From Nilaparvata lugens (Eukaryota > Arthropoda > Insecta > Hemiptera > Delphacidae): a DNA stretch of 64,000 nt. Position 1 is the stretch's first letter; each line of letters opens with the position of its first letter. Shown piece by piece: positions 14,501-29,500 of the stretch. The notes below the pieces were generated by a model that was not told the origin of the DNA, made no database searches, and saw nothing but the letters and a program-made list of their open reading frames with translations. The stretch is taken from contig NC_052505.1 in assembly GCF_014356525.2 (NCBI RefSeq), positions 5,835,836-5,899,835 on the forward strand, in the 5' to 3' direction. The translations under genes and the position numbers were made by a program.

Positions 14501-17500
14501 CTGAAAGAGTTGAAAATTATAGACCCATTAGTATTCTAAATGTAATAAGTAAAATTTTGAAAGAGTAGTTTTAAATAGGTTATTGATGCACCTGGAAGAA
14601 ATTAATTTCATATGTGATGAACAGCATGGGTTCCAGAAAGGGAAATCTACTAAGACTGCAATAGTATCCCTTGTTGAAAGACTAATAGATATAATAGATT
14701 CAGGTGAGAAGGCAGCCGCAATATTTCTTGATTTATCCAAAGCTTTCGATTGTGTGAACCATAGAATATTATTGGAAATACTAAAAACTGTAGGTGTGAA
14801 TGGCATAGAACTAAAATGGTTTGAATCATATCTCATAGGTAGAAACCAGTGTGTTGAGCTTACAAGGTGGATGGGAATGAAATAGTAAAAATTAAATCTC
14901 AAAAACTGGAGGTCCAGGCTGGAGTACCTCAAGGCTCAATTCTGGGTCCCTTACTGTTTCTGTTGTATGTGAACCAATTACCAAAAGAGTTAAAAGATCA
15001 CAGAGCTCTGTTGTTTGCTGATGACACATCGCTTATCTTTAACAATTATTTATTAGATAGTCTAGAAATAAATGCTTTTACTGGAGTACAGTCAATTGTC
15101 CAATTCTTGAAGCAAAGGCAATTAACAATAAATAGTAAGAAATGTCAATTCCTACAATTCAAAAGTAAATATAATTCAGTAGAGGATAGAGAAATAAATG
15201 TGTTTGTAGAGGAAAATGAATTAGACCAAGAAGAGAAAGTAGCATTCTTGGGAATTTTATTGGATAGGAAATTAACATGGCATCCTTACATTGAGAGGAT
15301 ATGTAATAAGATATCATCTGGGGTATTTGTCCTGCGGCAGCTTGCTAGGCTGAATGATAAAAAACTACTGTTAACTGCTTACCATGGACTTATACTATCT
15401 CATATTAGGTATGCTATTTTAGTATGGGGTAATTCATCTCAACAAAATATGGACAGAGTGTTTAAGATTCAAAAGAAGGCACTCAGATGTATAGAGAAAG
15501 TGAATAGGTTAGACTCTTGTAGGCCTTTATTTAAAAAGCTTGGTCTATTGACTGTGCCATCTTTGTATGTATATGAAGTTGTAATGCATGTGAAAAAGAG
15601 TGGTGTGATCCAGAATTCAGATGTTCATGAGTATAATACGCGAAACAGAGCAGATTATCATATAATGGGTCACAATAGTAGGTTATTTGAACAAAAACCA
15701 GATTATATTGGTAGGAAATTTTATAACAAGCTACCTCATATGTTGGAAATAATTTATTTGCAAGTTATTATCCAGTGTGGTTGAACTCTAATTTATGGTA
15801 AATACAATAACATACGTGATTCAATTATCATGTGTTTAAAATAGTATTCATTGGAATAACAAATCTGGCAAAAGTGAACATTTAGTCATTAAATTGGGCT
15901 CAAATAATAATGTTATCTTAACGGAAATAAATGAAAGCTTATGAAGTGAATTGGGAAGTCTTATTTTGAAATATAAGATCCTACATATATGCCGTTTCAA
16001 AGTTACGGGACGCGTAATGTATATGTGTGTAAGCTCCAATTCATTAACACAGGGAGATCTTCGACCTGCATGCTTTTAGCAAGAAAAATGCTAGTCGCAC
16101 CCTACAGCTGCGTTTACACCGGAGTTAATAACACGAGTTATTAACAAAAAATTATTAACTTGACTGAATCGTCAAAAATTTCTCTTGAAAAGAGTTAATA
16201 ACTCATGTTTCTAACAGAAAATTCCTTGTTATTAACAAGATCTTGTTATCAATATAATTTACTTCTATATGATTTCGTTTAACGAGACTATTCATATGAT
16301 ATAACAGCCGGAATAAAAAGCAAAAAATTGTCTTCAAATTTGAATTGAGACATGTGTGTGATCATTAAAATAATGATTTTCATCTGACCTAATGTAAATA
16401 AATTATAATGCGTTTACACCAGAGTTTAAAACAAAAGTTTTCAACATAAGTTGATAACATTTTTTTTTCGCTGCTAGTTTTGTTATCAACAAAAGTTAAT
16501 AACTTTGTCACGTGTTTTGTCTGCAGCTGTAGTTATTAGGGAACAGCTGTAATTGTAGGGTAGGGATGCTGGGCGAGGGGGTTGCGCGGAAGATAGTAAC
16601 CTGTTATTAACAAAAGTTACCGACTCTCGATGGATAACATAAATCTTGTTAATAACAAGGAATTTTCTGTTGAAAACACGAGTTATCAACTTTTTTCAAG
16701 AGATTTTTTTGTCGATTCAGTCATGTTGACAACTTTTTATTAATAACTCATGTTATCAACTCCGGTGTAAACGCAACTCAACATGATGTTATTAACTTTT
16801 GTAATTAACATCAGTTGATAACAAAAATGTTAAAAACTTCTGTTATTAACTCCGGTGTAAACGCAGCTTTAGAGATGCATATGTGTATAACCATAGCCAC
16901 CTCTAATACAAGGCCCCGGCCTACGATATTGCAACGTCGCAGCGTAGGCCTAGAATCTAATACATGATTGGTGAAAAAGATTTCAAAAAATACCAGATGA
17001 TCTCTTTCACTAATCATGTATTAGATTCTAGGCCTACACTGCGACGTTGCAATATCGTAGGCCGGGGCCTTGTATTAGAGGTGGCCTTGGTATAACCCGC
17101 CTAAAATACTTACATGAAAATACATCATATCCTCAGTAGAGAGCTGTTATTTTAGAAGTAAGTCAGAATTTCTTTTCAAGTTTTTAAATTTTCAAAAATT
17201 AATACAGTATTATCCAGTTATCAGTGATGGTTTAGTGAAATATTTATATTTAATTTGGGTTTCAACTTGTCCAAAATCTAAGTTCCTAATTTATAAATAT
17301 TGTTGTAAATGTGCTTTTGTAATTAACACTTCTTTATTCATTTATACAATATGACAATTTCCACTGAGTCTAACAAGACTCATAGTGGTACAAAACAAAA
17401 TAGCACTGTACATGAATAAACTTTGAGTATTAATGTAAAACTAAAATTTTATGAACGTTTATGTTTTCTAATTTCTTACGACGAAATCTATCCATTGTAA

Positions 17501-20500
17501 AGACTGGTCATGGATGGGATGAAAATTGAATTGAATATTTTTGGACAATTTCTATTCAAATTTGGGAAAGGAACAGATTTGGGTTAAAAGCCTGTTGTTC
17601 CTTTCCCAATCATTCATAGTTGAGAATTATATTGTATCTATCAATGTATAAATAAATAAAATGATCAAAAATAGAATAAATCGATGGATATCGATATAGT
17701 TCACACTGACGAAGCAGTGTATGATTACATAACCTTAAATTTGGACAACATTAAAATTTTTGGAGAGAAATAGTACAGGCTCAGTCTAGTTTTTCCTCCA
17801 ATGTCATAATTGTATTATGATTTAAGTGTTTTATACAATAAATGAATAAATAAATATGTAGTAGAGCAACAAACCTCTTGGTGGAAAAACCTGGCGTTGC
17901 CAGGCTCAAAGCGCATGGCTACAGTGATGGTGTTGAATACAGTGTGCAGTAGACCGAGAATCTGCGAGAGTGAAATGGAGTCCCACGGCGGCTGAGGTGT
18001 GCCACTCATCAGGCAGCCTTCCATCGAGACCAGAACACTCATCACGTATACAAAGCCACCAACCTTCCGGAAAACTGTTCTAGCTCTGTGACTTTCCCGT
18101 AGGCAGACTAGTAGTGACTGCAAAATAATTAAATGAATTGATTAAATTCAAAAAATTAACAATATTCATTATAACACTAATAAAACAGTATAGTAGAAAT
18201 TAATGATATCTGAGCAAGACATAAATATTCAGCAAATGAATAGTAGAGGAAGCGAGAATAGTACTTTACGTAGCAAGTCCGGTAACGATAATTTACCGCA
18301 TGAGTATGATTGTTTCTGCCCGAAACGTAGTTGAGGGCAGAATTATCATATGAATGTGGTAAATACGTTCCAGTACAAGTTACGTACAATATTTATTGTC
18401 ATACTTATCTGAGAAAGAATAATATTGCTGAGAAACAGAAACCATTAACTGCTGCTGCTTGAGCTACTGCTGCATTCTATAAACATGACCTAGCCCGTAG
18501 CGCCTAGTTCATAACAGACAGACCCTTTGAGCTTAAATAAAATAATAAAGGCCTAAATTATAAGATTTTAGATGAGTTCTTATGACTTGAAACTTCTTAG
18601 ATGAGTTTTCAAATTATTTGAGTTATTATATTAACATAGGACTATATTAACTATAGAACTAGGAAACATACTCCCGGTAAACAGCTGTTTGCAGAACAAG
18701 AAAACATGTAATTTTCATTACAGCATACTATACTGTAAAGAGATCATAATATGTTCTCTTTACAGTCGAGTATGTTAGGACGCTACTGAGTCCTAATAAC
18801 ATCTGAGTAATTGATATACTAACTCAAATAATTAAATAACTCATTTAAGGAGATTCAAGTTATAAGAACTCATCTGAAATCTCATAATTTAGGCCTTTAT
18901 TATTTTATTTAAGCTCAAAGGGTCTGTCTGTTATGAACTAGGCGCTACAGGCTAGGTCATGTTTATAAAATGCAGCAGTAGCTCAAGCAGCAGCAGGTAG
19001 TGGTTTCTGTTTCTCAGCAATATTATTCTTTCTCAGATAAATATGACAAAAAAATATTGTACGTAACTTGTACGGTAACGTATTTACCGCATTCGTATGA
19101 TAATTCTGCCCCCAGCTACGTTTCGGGCAGAAACAATCATACTTATGCGGTAAATTATCTTTACCGGACTTGTGACGTAAAGTACTATTACAATGTTTCA
19201 AAACATTTTATAATTCAATAGATCTAGATTTTACTACGTTTTCTATCTACAACGACACGAGTGCTGCAGAATTGCTTTTAGTTGAAATTCTTTTGCTTAA
19301 ATCAAATCAATTTATTTTCCACATTGCATAACACAAATATGTAAAATTATATAAATTCAATTATAAATAAAAATGATACATTGTTATATTAATGTATAGA
19401 GATGGCGTGGAATTCCCCCAAGAAGACTATATCTCTGTGAATGGTTTGATTGATTGATTGAGTACTTTATTTATGTAGATTACAATATATACCTACTGGC
19501 TTATACACTTACATACAATAGCTTACAATACAGAAAAATTATAGATGAATTTACAAAATATAAAACTAAGAAGATAATTATTGAGCTGCATATGATATGA
19601 AAAAAGCAATTTGTAATAACTATAGATAAAATAGATAATATTGTTATGCATCTACATAAATTGGCGGAGCTTTGGACATATGAATGTCCATTCTTCGGAA
19701 AGAATATTCGAAGTATCCTTCCCACTAACTCTCTACCAAATGGGGGAGGGTTCTTGAATGAAAATAGAGTAACATGTATCTTAATCTGTGCTATGTACTA
19801 TTAACTTCATGTTTTAAGCAACCTATATAAGTAAATATGTAACTGCTGTTTACAGTTTATTTGAAAAAATACGTTATCAATAGCAGAGCAGAGTTGATTA
19901 TAAATTTACAAGTGTGAGAGCAAGGGAACTCAAGACCAGCAATGAAGTGAAAAAGTTATATTTTAATTAAATTGAGCTGGTATACTAAATGTAAGGTGAA
20001 TGGAGCGGTTCCTCAATTCCAATCCAGACTCACTCGACCAACCTAAATTTACAAGTATACTTAATAAAGTATACTTATACTTAAGTATACTTATACTTTA
20101 AGTATACAAGTATACTTAAATTTAAAAATATACTTAAATTGATCGATAAGCCTCTAACTAGTGAGATGAGGTAATAACATTTACTCAAAGATTTAGCATG
20201 ACTTGTGTGTGAACGTACAGTACCACTAACACTATTTTATAAATAATGAAACATATATCATATCTATATTATTGAACTCACATATAGTATATGACCCTTT
20301 AAGGTCAGTGACGATGAAGGAGCAGAATGCATCATTCCCAACAGTGTTGCCATGTCGTCATCCCCTCCAGCGTTCAATATCAGCTCTTTAACAATTCCTG
20401 ACGGACAATGAAACGAATTGAGTGAAATGAGAACATGTAGATCATTTTTAGCAAAGTTTAATAAACAATACACACGCTTGATGGCATTAAGGAGCTATAA

Positions 20501-23500
20501 TCACATTCACGCGACTCAAGTCGTGAAGAGACTTCGACTCAAGTCGTAAAAAGACTGCGACTCGAGTCGTAAAGAGACTGCGACTCCAGTCTCTTCGCGA
20601 CGCAGCATGTGTTTTCAATAGTGACCTGTCGATTCTAGTATCTGCAACCTAGCAACTGAGAGACTGAGTCACTCGGCGACTCGACGTGTTGGTCAAGAAG
20701 CGACTTGAATTATGTAGTACCATGAATCCTATTATATTAAACGAGCAATTTCTGTATATGGTTATCTGGTTATGTATGTCCAACGGATCTCGAAAACGGC
20801 TCTAACGATTTTCACGAAATTTGGAACATAGTAGGTTTATGATATAAAAATTCGATTGCACTAGGTCTCATCCCTGGGAAAACTCGCTGAAGGACATGAA
20901 AAGGATAATTAATTATTCATCCTTGGAAAAACAGATGATAATTTCGTCATCTGTAGATAACAGAAGATGTGAGTGCCTGTGTGGAAGAGAGACAGAATTA
21001 TGTTCAGCTGTTCAACTATTTGTAATCAATCAGCTTATCTCACGAGAAATATTAATCTAGAAATTTTAATCGAATTGATCAAAATAATCTGATTTGTTGA
21101 CATGACATGGTATATATCATTCTAAATTGGAGTATAACTTTTCTGTTTTCAAATGTTTGGACTGAAAATTGGACCTGAATTCAAGTGTATGGAACACAAC
21201 CTATTTTTTGGACTATTTATAGTGTACTAGCTTACCCGGCGAACTTCGTACCGCCAAAAAGTCAATGTATCTCATGTTACACTTGACTTTATTTGGTGAA
21301 TCATGAAATTTATCTGACATCAATATTTTTTATTCACATCTAAAAACTACCGTTTTAATACCAGTAAACAATTTTATCACAGAGTGACGTGTTTATTACA
21401 GCTGGTAAGTTCATATGCTGAATCATATTATCACTTCATGATCTTGAATCATGATGATCTTTCTGTTCTACATTAGCCGCACGGCCGACAATTTCGAAAA
21501 CATAGGTCTGTAAAATGGATTAATATATAATTATTATTGGCTCCCCTATTAAAATTTCTGGTCAGAAACCATCCCCAATTTATATTTACACAACATATTC
21601 CCAAAGTTTCATGCCGTTCTGTCAAGTAGTTTTCGAGTCTATAGGGAACAAACAAACTAACAATTGAACAAACTAACACACAAACAGACATTCATTTTTA
21701 TGTGGAGATGAATAAAAATACAAAAATTAAAACTAAAAAATAAACAAACTAACACACAAACAGACATTCATTTTTATATATGGAGATGAATAAAAATTCG
21801 GGGGAGAAACAGTTTTGGGCTGTGACTGTTAGTCCTTCCCCAATCATTTTAAAGAATTGTGTTCTGTTTATCAATAAATGAATAACAAGCAAAGCTCGGT
21901 GCCTCAATATTTTTCAATGAAGTGAGGTTAGGATTTGAAGATGAATAGTGTAATGTAATAAAGAATGATGATTGTAGATTTTCATGGTTGGAGCACGGAG
22001 TAAACAAACATAATTCATTCTTGATTTTCAGCATTTTGTTTCGGTTTTCTATTTTCAAAAGTTATAGGAGGAATTAAGAGGAAATGAATGAGCAAACATT
22101 TAACATAATTTTTTCAGGGAGGGTTAGAACTGCAGTAGCATAAACTAGAGGGATTTTTAAATTACCAATTTTATAACAAATTTTAATATTTATCTCATTT
22201 TTTGGACAAGTTTCATGACTTATATGTGTTTATCAAATACTCATAAAGGTTTGAGGACAAAAAGTTTTTTTTTGGAAGTGAATTTTCAAGAAGAAATTTC
22301 AAAGGTAAGATTACGAATGTATTCATTCCAACCTTAAAAAAATCTGGTGTGGTACACTCACACAACTTTCCTTGCTCATATTCGAAACTACGATCTAATT
22401 GTATATATAAGTGTATATATATAAGTGTATATCTAAGTGTATATATAATTGTTTTCAGAGTACTTTTTCCTTTGTGTAAATTGTGAAATTCAATGATTTT
22501 TTTAGTCGTCATTTTTTTAAAGTCGTCAAAACAGCTGTTCTACAGATGAAATATCTCGACTATGTGTTCTTTTTATGAACTGCTCTACCTACCTACCTCA
22601 TGCACGAGAAGGAGGTTACAAAGTCCATTTCTCAAGGATGGGGTGGACCCCCCATTAGTTTCCCAGAAAGGAGACTCATGCCAGTTAATAGAGCTGATAA
22701 ATAACTATACAGAGTATGAATTTGAAAAAAATCGGTCAAGTTATTTTGAAAAAATCGTGAAAAACATGGTTTTTTAGTAATTATCCGCCATTTTTCTCGA
22801 GAATATTACGGAGCTCCTGCAATTTTCCAAGGAAGAAACTCATGTCATTTGATAGGACTTATGAATAGCTACCCATGGCTTGAATTTGTAGAAAATCGTT
22901 AGAGCCGTTTTCGAGAAAACCGTGAAAAACCTGGTTTTTGGTCATTATCCGCCATTTTTCTCAAGAATATTACGGAGCTCATGGAACTTTCCCAGAAATG
23001 AGACTTATGCTAGTTGATAGGGCTTATAAATAGCTATCCATGATATAAATTTGAAGAAAATCGTTAGAGCCATTTTCGAGAAAAACGTGAAAAACATGGT
23101 TTTTTAGTAATTATCCGCCATTTTTTCCGCCATCTTAAATTGAATTTTATTGAATTTCTTATTGTTGGGTCCTCATGGTATAGGGACCTTAAGTTTAAAA
23201 TTTCAAGTCGATCGGTTAATTAGGAATGGAGTTATCGTGTTCACAGACATACACACACACACACACATACACACACACACACATACACACACACACATAC
23301 ACACATACACACACACAGACCAATACCCAAAAATCATGTTTTTGGACTCAGGGGACCTTGAAACGTATAGAAAACTTGAAATTGGGGTACCTTAATTTTT
23401 TTGGAAAGCAATACTTTCCTTACCTATGGTAGTAGGGCAAGGAAAGTAAAATCTGGTGTGGTACACTCACACAACTTTCCTTGCTCATTGAACTATAAGC

Positions 23501-26500
23501 CTCATTATCAAACGAGAATAATTTAGGGGAATAACATAATGACGATTGACGGCAACATATTTGCAACTACGATTAGACTACTGTATATGTGTATATACAA
23601 TAATTGTTTTCAGAGTACTTTTTCCTTTATGTGAATTGTGAAATTCGATGATTTTTCTGAAATTCGTCAAAACAGCTGTTCTACAGATGAAATATCTTGA
23701 CTATGACTGTGCTCTTTTTATAAACTGCTCTACCTACCTACCTCATGCACGAGAAGGAGGTTACAAAGACCATTTCTCAAGGATTGGGTGGACCCCCCAT
23801 TAGTACCCCAGGGAAAAGACTCATTTCAGTTGATAGAGCTAATAAATAACTATACAGGGTATGGATTTGAAAAAAATCGTTAGAGCCGTTTTTGAGAAAA
23901 TCGTGAAAAACAAGGTTTTTTAGTAACTGTCATTTTTCTCAAGAATATTACGGAGCTCCTGCAATTTTCTCAGAAATGAGACTCATGTCAGTTGATAGGG
24001 CTTATGAATAGCTATCCATGGTATAAATTTGAAGAAAATCGTTAGAGCCGTTTTCGAGAAAACCGTGAAAAACAGAGCTTTTTAGTCATTATCCGCCATT
24101 TTTCTCAAGAATATTACGGAGCTCCTGAAATTTTTCCAGAAATGAGACTCATGCCAGTTGATAGGGCTTATGAATAGCTATCCATGGTATAAATTTGAAG
24201 AAAATCGTTGCAGCCGTTTTCGAGAAAACCGTGAAAAACATGGTTTTTTAGTCATTATCCGCCATTTTTCTCAAGAATATTACGGAGCTCCTGAAATTTT
24301 CCCTGAAATGAGACTTATGCCAGTTTATAGAGCTTATAAATAGCTATCCATGGTATAAACTTGAAGAAAATCGTTAGAGTCATTTTCGAGAAAAACGTGA
24401 AAAACATGGTTTTTTAGTAATTATCCGCCATTTTTTCCGCCATCTTGAATTGAATTTTATTGAATTTCTTATTGTCGGGTCCTCATGGTATAAGGACCTT
24501 AAGTTTAAAATTTCAAGTCAATCGGTTAATTAGGAATGGTGTTATCGTGTTCACAGACATACACACACACACACACATACACACACACACACACACATAC
24601 ACACACATACACACACACAGACCAATACCCAAAAATCATGTTTTGGACTCAGGGGACCTTGAAACGTATAGAAAACTTGAAATTGGGGTACCTTAATTTT
24701 TTTTGGAAAGCAATACTTTCCTTACCTATGGTAATAGGGCAAGGAAAGTAATAAAAGTGTTATTGTGCATTACACTATGAGTGGATTTTGAAATCTCAAT
24801 TTGAAGCACAGATTGTGCAGGCCGGAAACAGCAATGTCTCCCGGCTTCATAGGGTTAAGTTATTAACTTATAGAGTTAAGTTATTAACTCTTTGAATGTT
24901 ATTAATTTTTGTATTGGCCTATGAGTACATATGCAAATATTACATAGAGGAATGACAATGAGTTAATTTGCCACTCAAGTCGTAAGGTCCGAAGAATAAA
25001 ATTCAATTTGACATTGAAATTGAATAACTTAATACAAAAATATTCCAGTACAGTACACTTTTATATTTTATCAGCGCATAACAATGCTGGCTCTCATTAG
25101 TGGAAATGGTTTTCATGAACTATGCACTAATAAATTATAAAAGTGTACAGTACTGGATAATATTTGATTTTCATTCCAACTTTTGTCAATGATAAATTAG
25201 AATTTTATAAAATTGAAAATTATTCCAACTTTAATTTGAAGTGAAAGATTGGTACTACACCTAGTGCCATTTTTTAGCTGCTTCACCGCTATAAATTTCA
25301 AACTATAGTAAGTTCCACGTTATAATGGCAGTGAAGAAAGATATGAGAGCAACGTTGCCCAGTTCACTCCATTTTGCTACTGAGTGTACACAACTGTTAC
25401 TCAATTCATCCCATTAAAATTGATCTAATATTAGTTTCCATTTCCTTGATAAAATAATAAATTTCATGTCAGATCAATATTGAATTTATCAATAAAATAT
25501 CTTCTTTTATGATTTGATTAGAAACTTTGCGTTAAGATCAGATTTTTACACCAATTTATTTAAAAAGCTGTGATACACCAATCTGAACTTCAAAACAACA
25601 CAAAGTTGCTCGGTGGGTATTCTATTCCAATTTCTCTTGAAAATAATAGCAAAATGAAAATCATATTTATAATAACATAATTTTAATGGAAATAATTATG
25701 TTATAATTTTTCCAGAAATGAGACTCATGCCAGTTGATAGGGCTTATGAATAGCTATCCATGGTATAAATTTGAAGAAAATCGTTGCAGCCGTTTTCGAG
25801 AAAACCGTGAAAAACATGGTTTTTTAGTCATTATCCGCCATTTTTCTCAAGAATATTACGGAGCTCCTGAAATTTTCCCTGAAATGAGACTTATGCCAGT
25901 TTATAGAGCTTATAAATAGCTATCCATGGTATAAACTTGAAGAAAATCGTTAGAGTCATTTTCGAGAAAAACGTGAAAAACATGGTTTTTTAGTAATTAT
26001 CCGCCATTTTTTCCGCCATCTTGAATTGAATTTTATTGAATTTCTTATTGTCGGGTCCTCATGGTATAAGGACCTTAAGTTTAAAATTTCAAGTCAATCG
26101 GTTAATTAGGAATGGAGTTATCGTGTTCACAGACATACACACACACACACACATACACACACACACATACACACACACACACACATACACACACACAGAC
26201 CAATACCCAAAAATCATGTTTTGGACTCAGGGGACCTTGAAACGTATAGAAAACTTGAAATTGGGGTACCTTAATTTTTTTTGGAAAGCAATACTTTCCT
26301 TACCTATGGTAATAGGGCAAGGAAAGTAATAAAGTGTTATTGTGCATTACACTATGAGTGGATTTTGAAATCTCAATTTGAAGCACAGATTGTGCAGGCC
26401 GGAAACAGCAATGTCTCCCGGCTTCATAGGGTTAAGTTATTAACTTATAGAGTTAAGTTATTAACTCTTTGAATGTTATTAATTTTTGTATTGGCCTATG

Positions 26501-29500
26501 AGTACATATGCAAATATTACATAGAGGAATGACAATGAGTTAATTTGCCACTCAAGTCGTAAGGTCCGAAGAATAAAATTCAATTTGACATTGAAATTGA
26601 ATAACTTAATACTTACAAATATATTCCAGTACAGTACACTTTTATATTTTATCAGCGCATAACAATGCTGGCTCTCATTAGTTAAAATGGTTTTCATGAA
26701 CTATGCACTAATAATTATAAAAGTGTACAGTACTGGATAATATTTTAGTTTCATTTCAACTTATGTCAATGATAAATTGGAATTTTATAAAATTGAAAAT
26801 TATTCCAACTTTAATTTGAAGTGAAAGATTGGTACTACACCTAGTGCCAATTTAGCTGCTTCCCGCTATAAATTTCAAACTATAGTAAGTTCCACGTTAT
26901 AATGGCAGTGAAGAAAGATATGAGAGCAACGTTGCCCAGTTCACTCCATTTTGCTACTGAGTGTACACAACTGTTACTCAATTCATCCCATTAAAATTGA
27001 TCTAATATTAGTTTCCATTTCCTTGATAAAATAATAAATTTCATGTCAGATCAATATTGAATTTATCAATAAAATATCTTCCTTTATGATTTGATTAGAA
27101 ACTTTGCGTTAAGATCAGATTTTACACCAATTTATTTAAAAAGCTGTGATACACCAATCTGAACTTCAAAACAACACAAAGTTGCTCGGTGGGTATTCTA
27201 TTCCAATTTCTCTTGAAAATAATAGTAAAATGAAAATCATATTAATAATAACATAATTTAAATGGAAATAATTATGTTATAACTTTTCAATATTATTTAT
27301 ACCGGTATCAGTACCATTACATATACGGTGGGGCTAACTGAAGCATGGACGAAGTCTAGGATGATCAATTTATCAACTGTCATTTCAGGTATAGTTTGTG
27401 TTTCTCATATCTAAAAATTATTTCATTTATCCAAAAATACATTTTAAATTAATTATTCGACTTGTTTACCGAAGTTTTTTGGTAGAATGAAGAAAAAATG
27501 GCGGCTGAAAATAGTTTGTTTACATATTTGTACAGTCACTGTTAAAAGTGAAAATGAAATATTTCTGGCAACTGACAACATTGAAAATCTAGAGAGAGAT
27601 AGCGCTACCTGCTTTGTTGAATGATAGACAAGGATAGCAATACCATTGCTAATCAAACACTGCCATTATAACGTGGACCTCACTATAGATAAACTATTCG
27701 TCTCTTTTCTGTATAGGGCTACTTGTAATAAAAATAGAAAGAAAAATAAAAATCTCAGTACCCTTTTCGAATTATTTAATCACAACAATGTTATTCAATG
27801 GCATCAATGTTGAAACATGTTGTGATTAAATAATTCAAAAAGGGTACAGAGATTTTATTTTTCTTTCTATTTTTATAAACTATTCGGAATGTGGTTGCCA
27901 TGGCAACGTTTAAGAAGAGGTACCTTTTTGAATATCAATGGTAAACTCACCCAATGCCAAATGCCTGCTATCGGCGTAAGGTACAAGATTGTGCGCAATG
28001 CGTGCACCTCCACATTGTCTCAGAACGTTGGCATTCTGACTGTTTCCATTGAGCAGAACGATCAGTGAATCCATCACCAGGGTTCCTAGTTGAATGTCCT
28101 CTTTGTCCAGCTCAAAAACTGTGCACAATAGAAAAAATCGTCAACAAAATTTAACTTTCCAATAGAATAAAATAGAATAGAATATATTTTTTATTCCCCT
28201 AAGTATATGCAATATACAATCGGAAACGTCACAATGTTCAAAAGATACAAAAATAAAAAACAATTATCATATGATTGATTCAACTAATATATAACTGTTA
28301 CAAGCATATAAATAATTTAAATACATTCTCACACACTAAAATTGTTGTCAACCCAATATTAGGGCTGTTCGGTACACTTTTTATATCATTTAAATTAGAT
28401 AATCTTTTTCAATACAATTTGTTAATATCATTATAAGAGTGAGAAAAGTGGCAACTAAAATTTTTAAGTGGTCTAATAAGCGAGTTATGGGTCGTTGAAG
28501 TGCTAACTCCGTTTTCTTCCCAGATCATAAACGGTTTCGAATTTTCCATTGGAATTTTTTTAATACATTCAGTATATCATTGGCTTTGTTCTGATATGCG
28601 TTTTTCGCGATTCATGCCAAAATAAACAAGTTATCGAATTTACAAAAAATGTTACTTTTTCATTTATGAACGATATGGGGAATAAAATGTTTTAGTTTGG
28701 GAAGATACGTTTTTTGAATTTTTAAGAGAAGTTCTGTTAATTTAGTCGAAACCGTTTATGATCTGGAAACAAAACGGAGTTAGCACTTCAACTACCCATA
28801 ACTCGCTTATTAGACCACTTAAAAAATTTCATTTGCCAATCTTTCTCACTCTTATAATGATCTTAACAATTATATTGAAGAAGATTATCCAATTTAAATA
28901 ATAAAAGAAAGCCCTAATACATTATAGAACGTATACAGTAGTTGAAAATAATTATGATTATATCCCTATCCATATAAAAAATTCCGAAAGTGAGTATAGA
29001 GGATTTTCTGTCAATCTATGTTTGAACAAAGAAGCAGACATGGTTCTCACTGAAGTAGGAAACTTATTAAAAAATTTTCAAATAAATTAGCTTTGAATTC
29101 ATCTGCACTCTCCTCAGCCAGTATAAAGGACATCAATTTGCTGACTAGTTCTTGTATTATAATGATGAATGTCCTCCCCACATAGAAAAGATTCAATATT
29201 TTTTCTTACATTCAGTGACAGCAACAATTTTTTCTGGAAAAATAAATTTTTGAGAAAGTTATTCAATTTACTAATTTTTGTTTTTATTCAATCAACAATA
29301 CCATGAAGAATATATCCTCTAAATCCAATGGATTTATTTCTTACCGAATTTGAAATTCCAAAACTTTTAACTTTAGGCATTCATATCTCAAAAAGTAATG
29401 ATCGGAAAAAATGTTTTCCTGAGAAAACTTTTTCATTTTGATAGCTTGATAGTATACAAACCCAAAAACTTTGAAAAATGTTACCAGTAGAAAGTTTATT

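Noticed and set aside
16811..17017. 68-codon reverse ORF
   Set aside because: Lies across two MITE ends and half of a palindromic hairpin; its mirror appears in the other arm.
17114..17143. 30-nt microexon candidate on the minus strand (LSTEDMMYFH with AG and GTAAGT ends) for the WDFY3 gap
   Set aside because: It ends in phase 0 and cannot join the next exon in frame, and it covers too little of the missing segment; similarity to EEDVIS is weak.
20264..20473. 69-codon minus ORF taken as a separate gene
   Set aside because: Its middle is WDFY3 exon 12; both ends are intron read-through.
23150..23432. His/Thr/Tyr-rich ORFs (also at 24460, 24536 and 26036)
   Set aside because: They are translations of the CA microsatellite inside family D elements.
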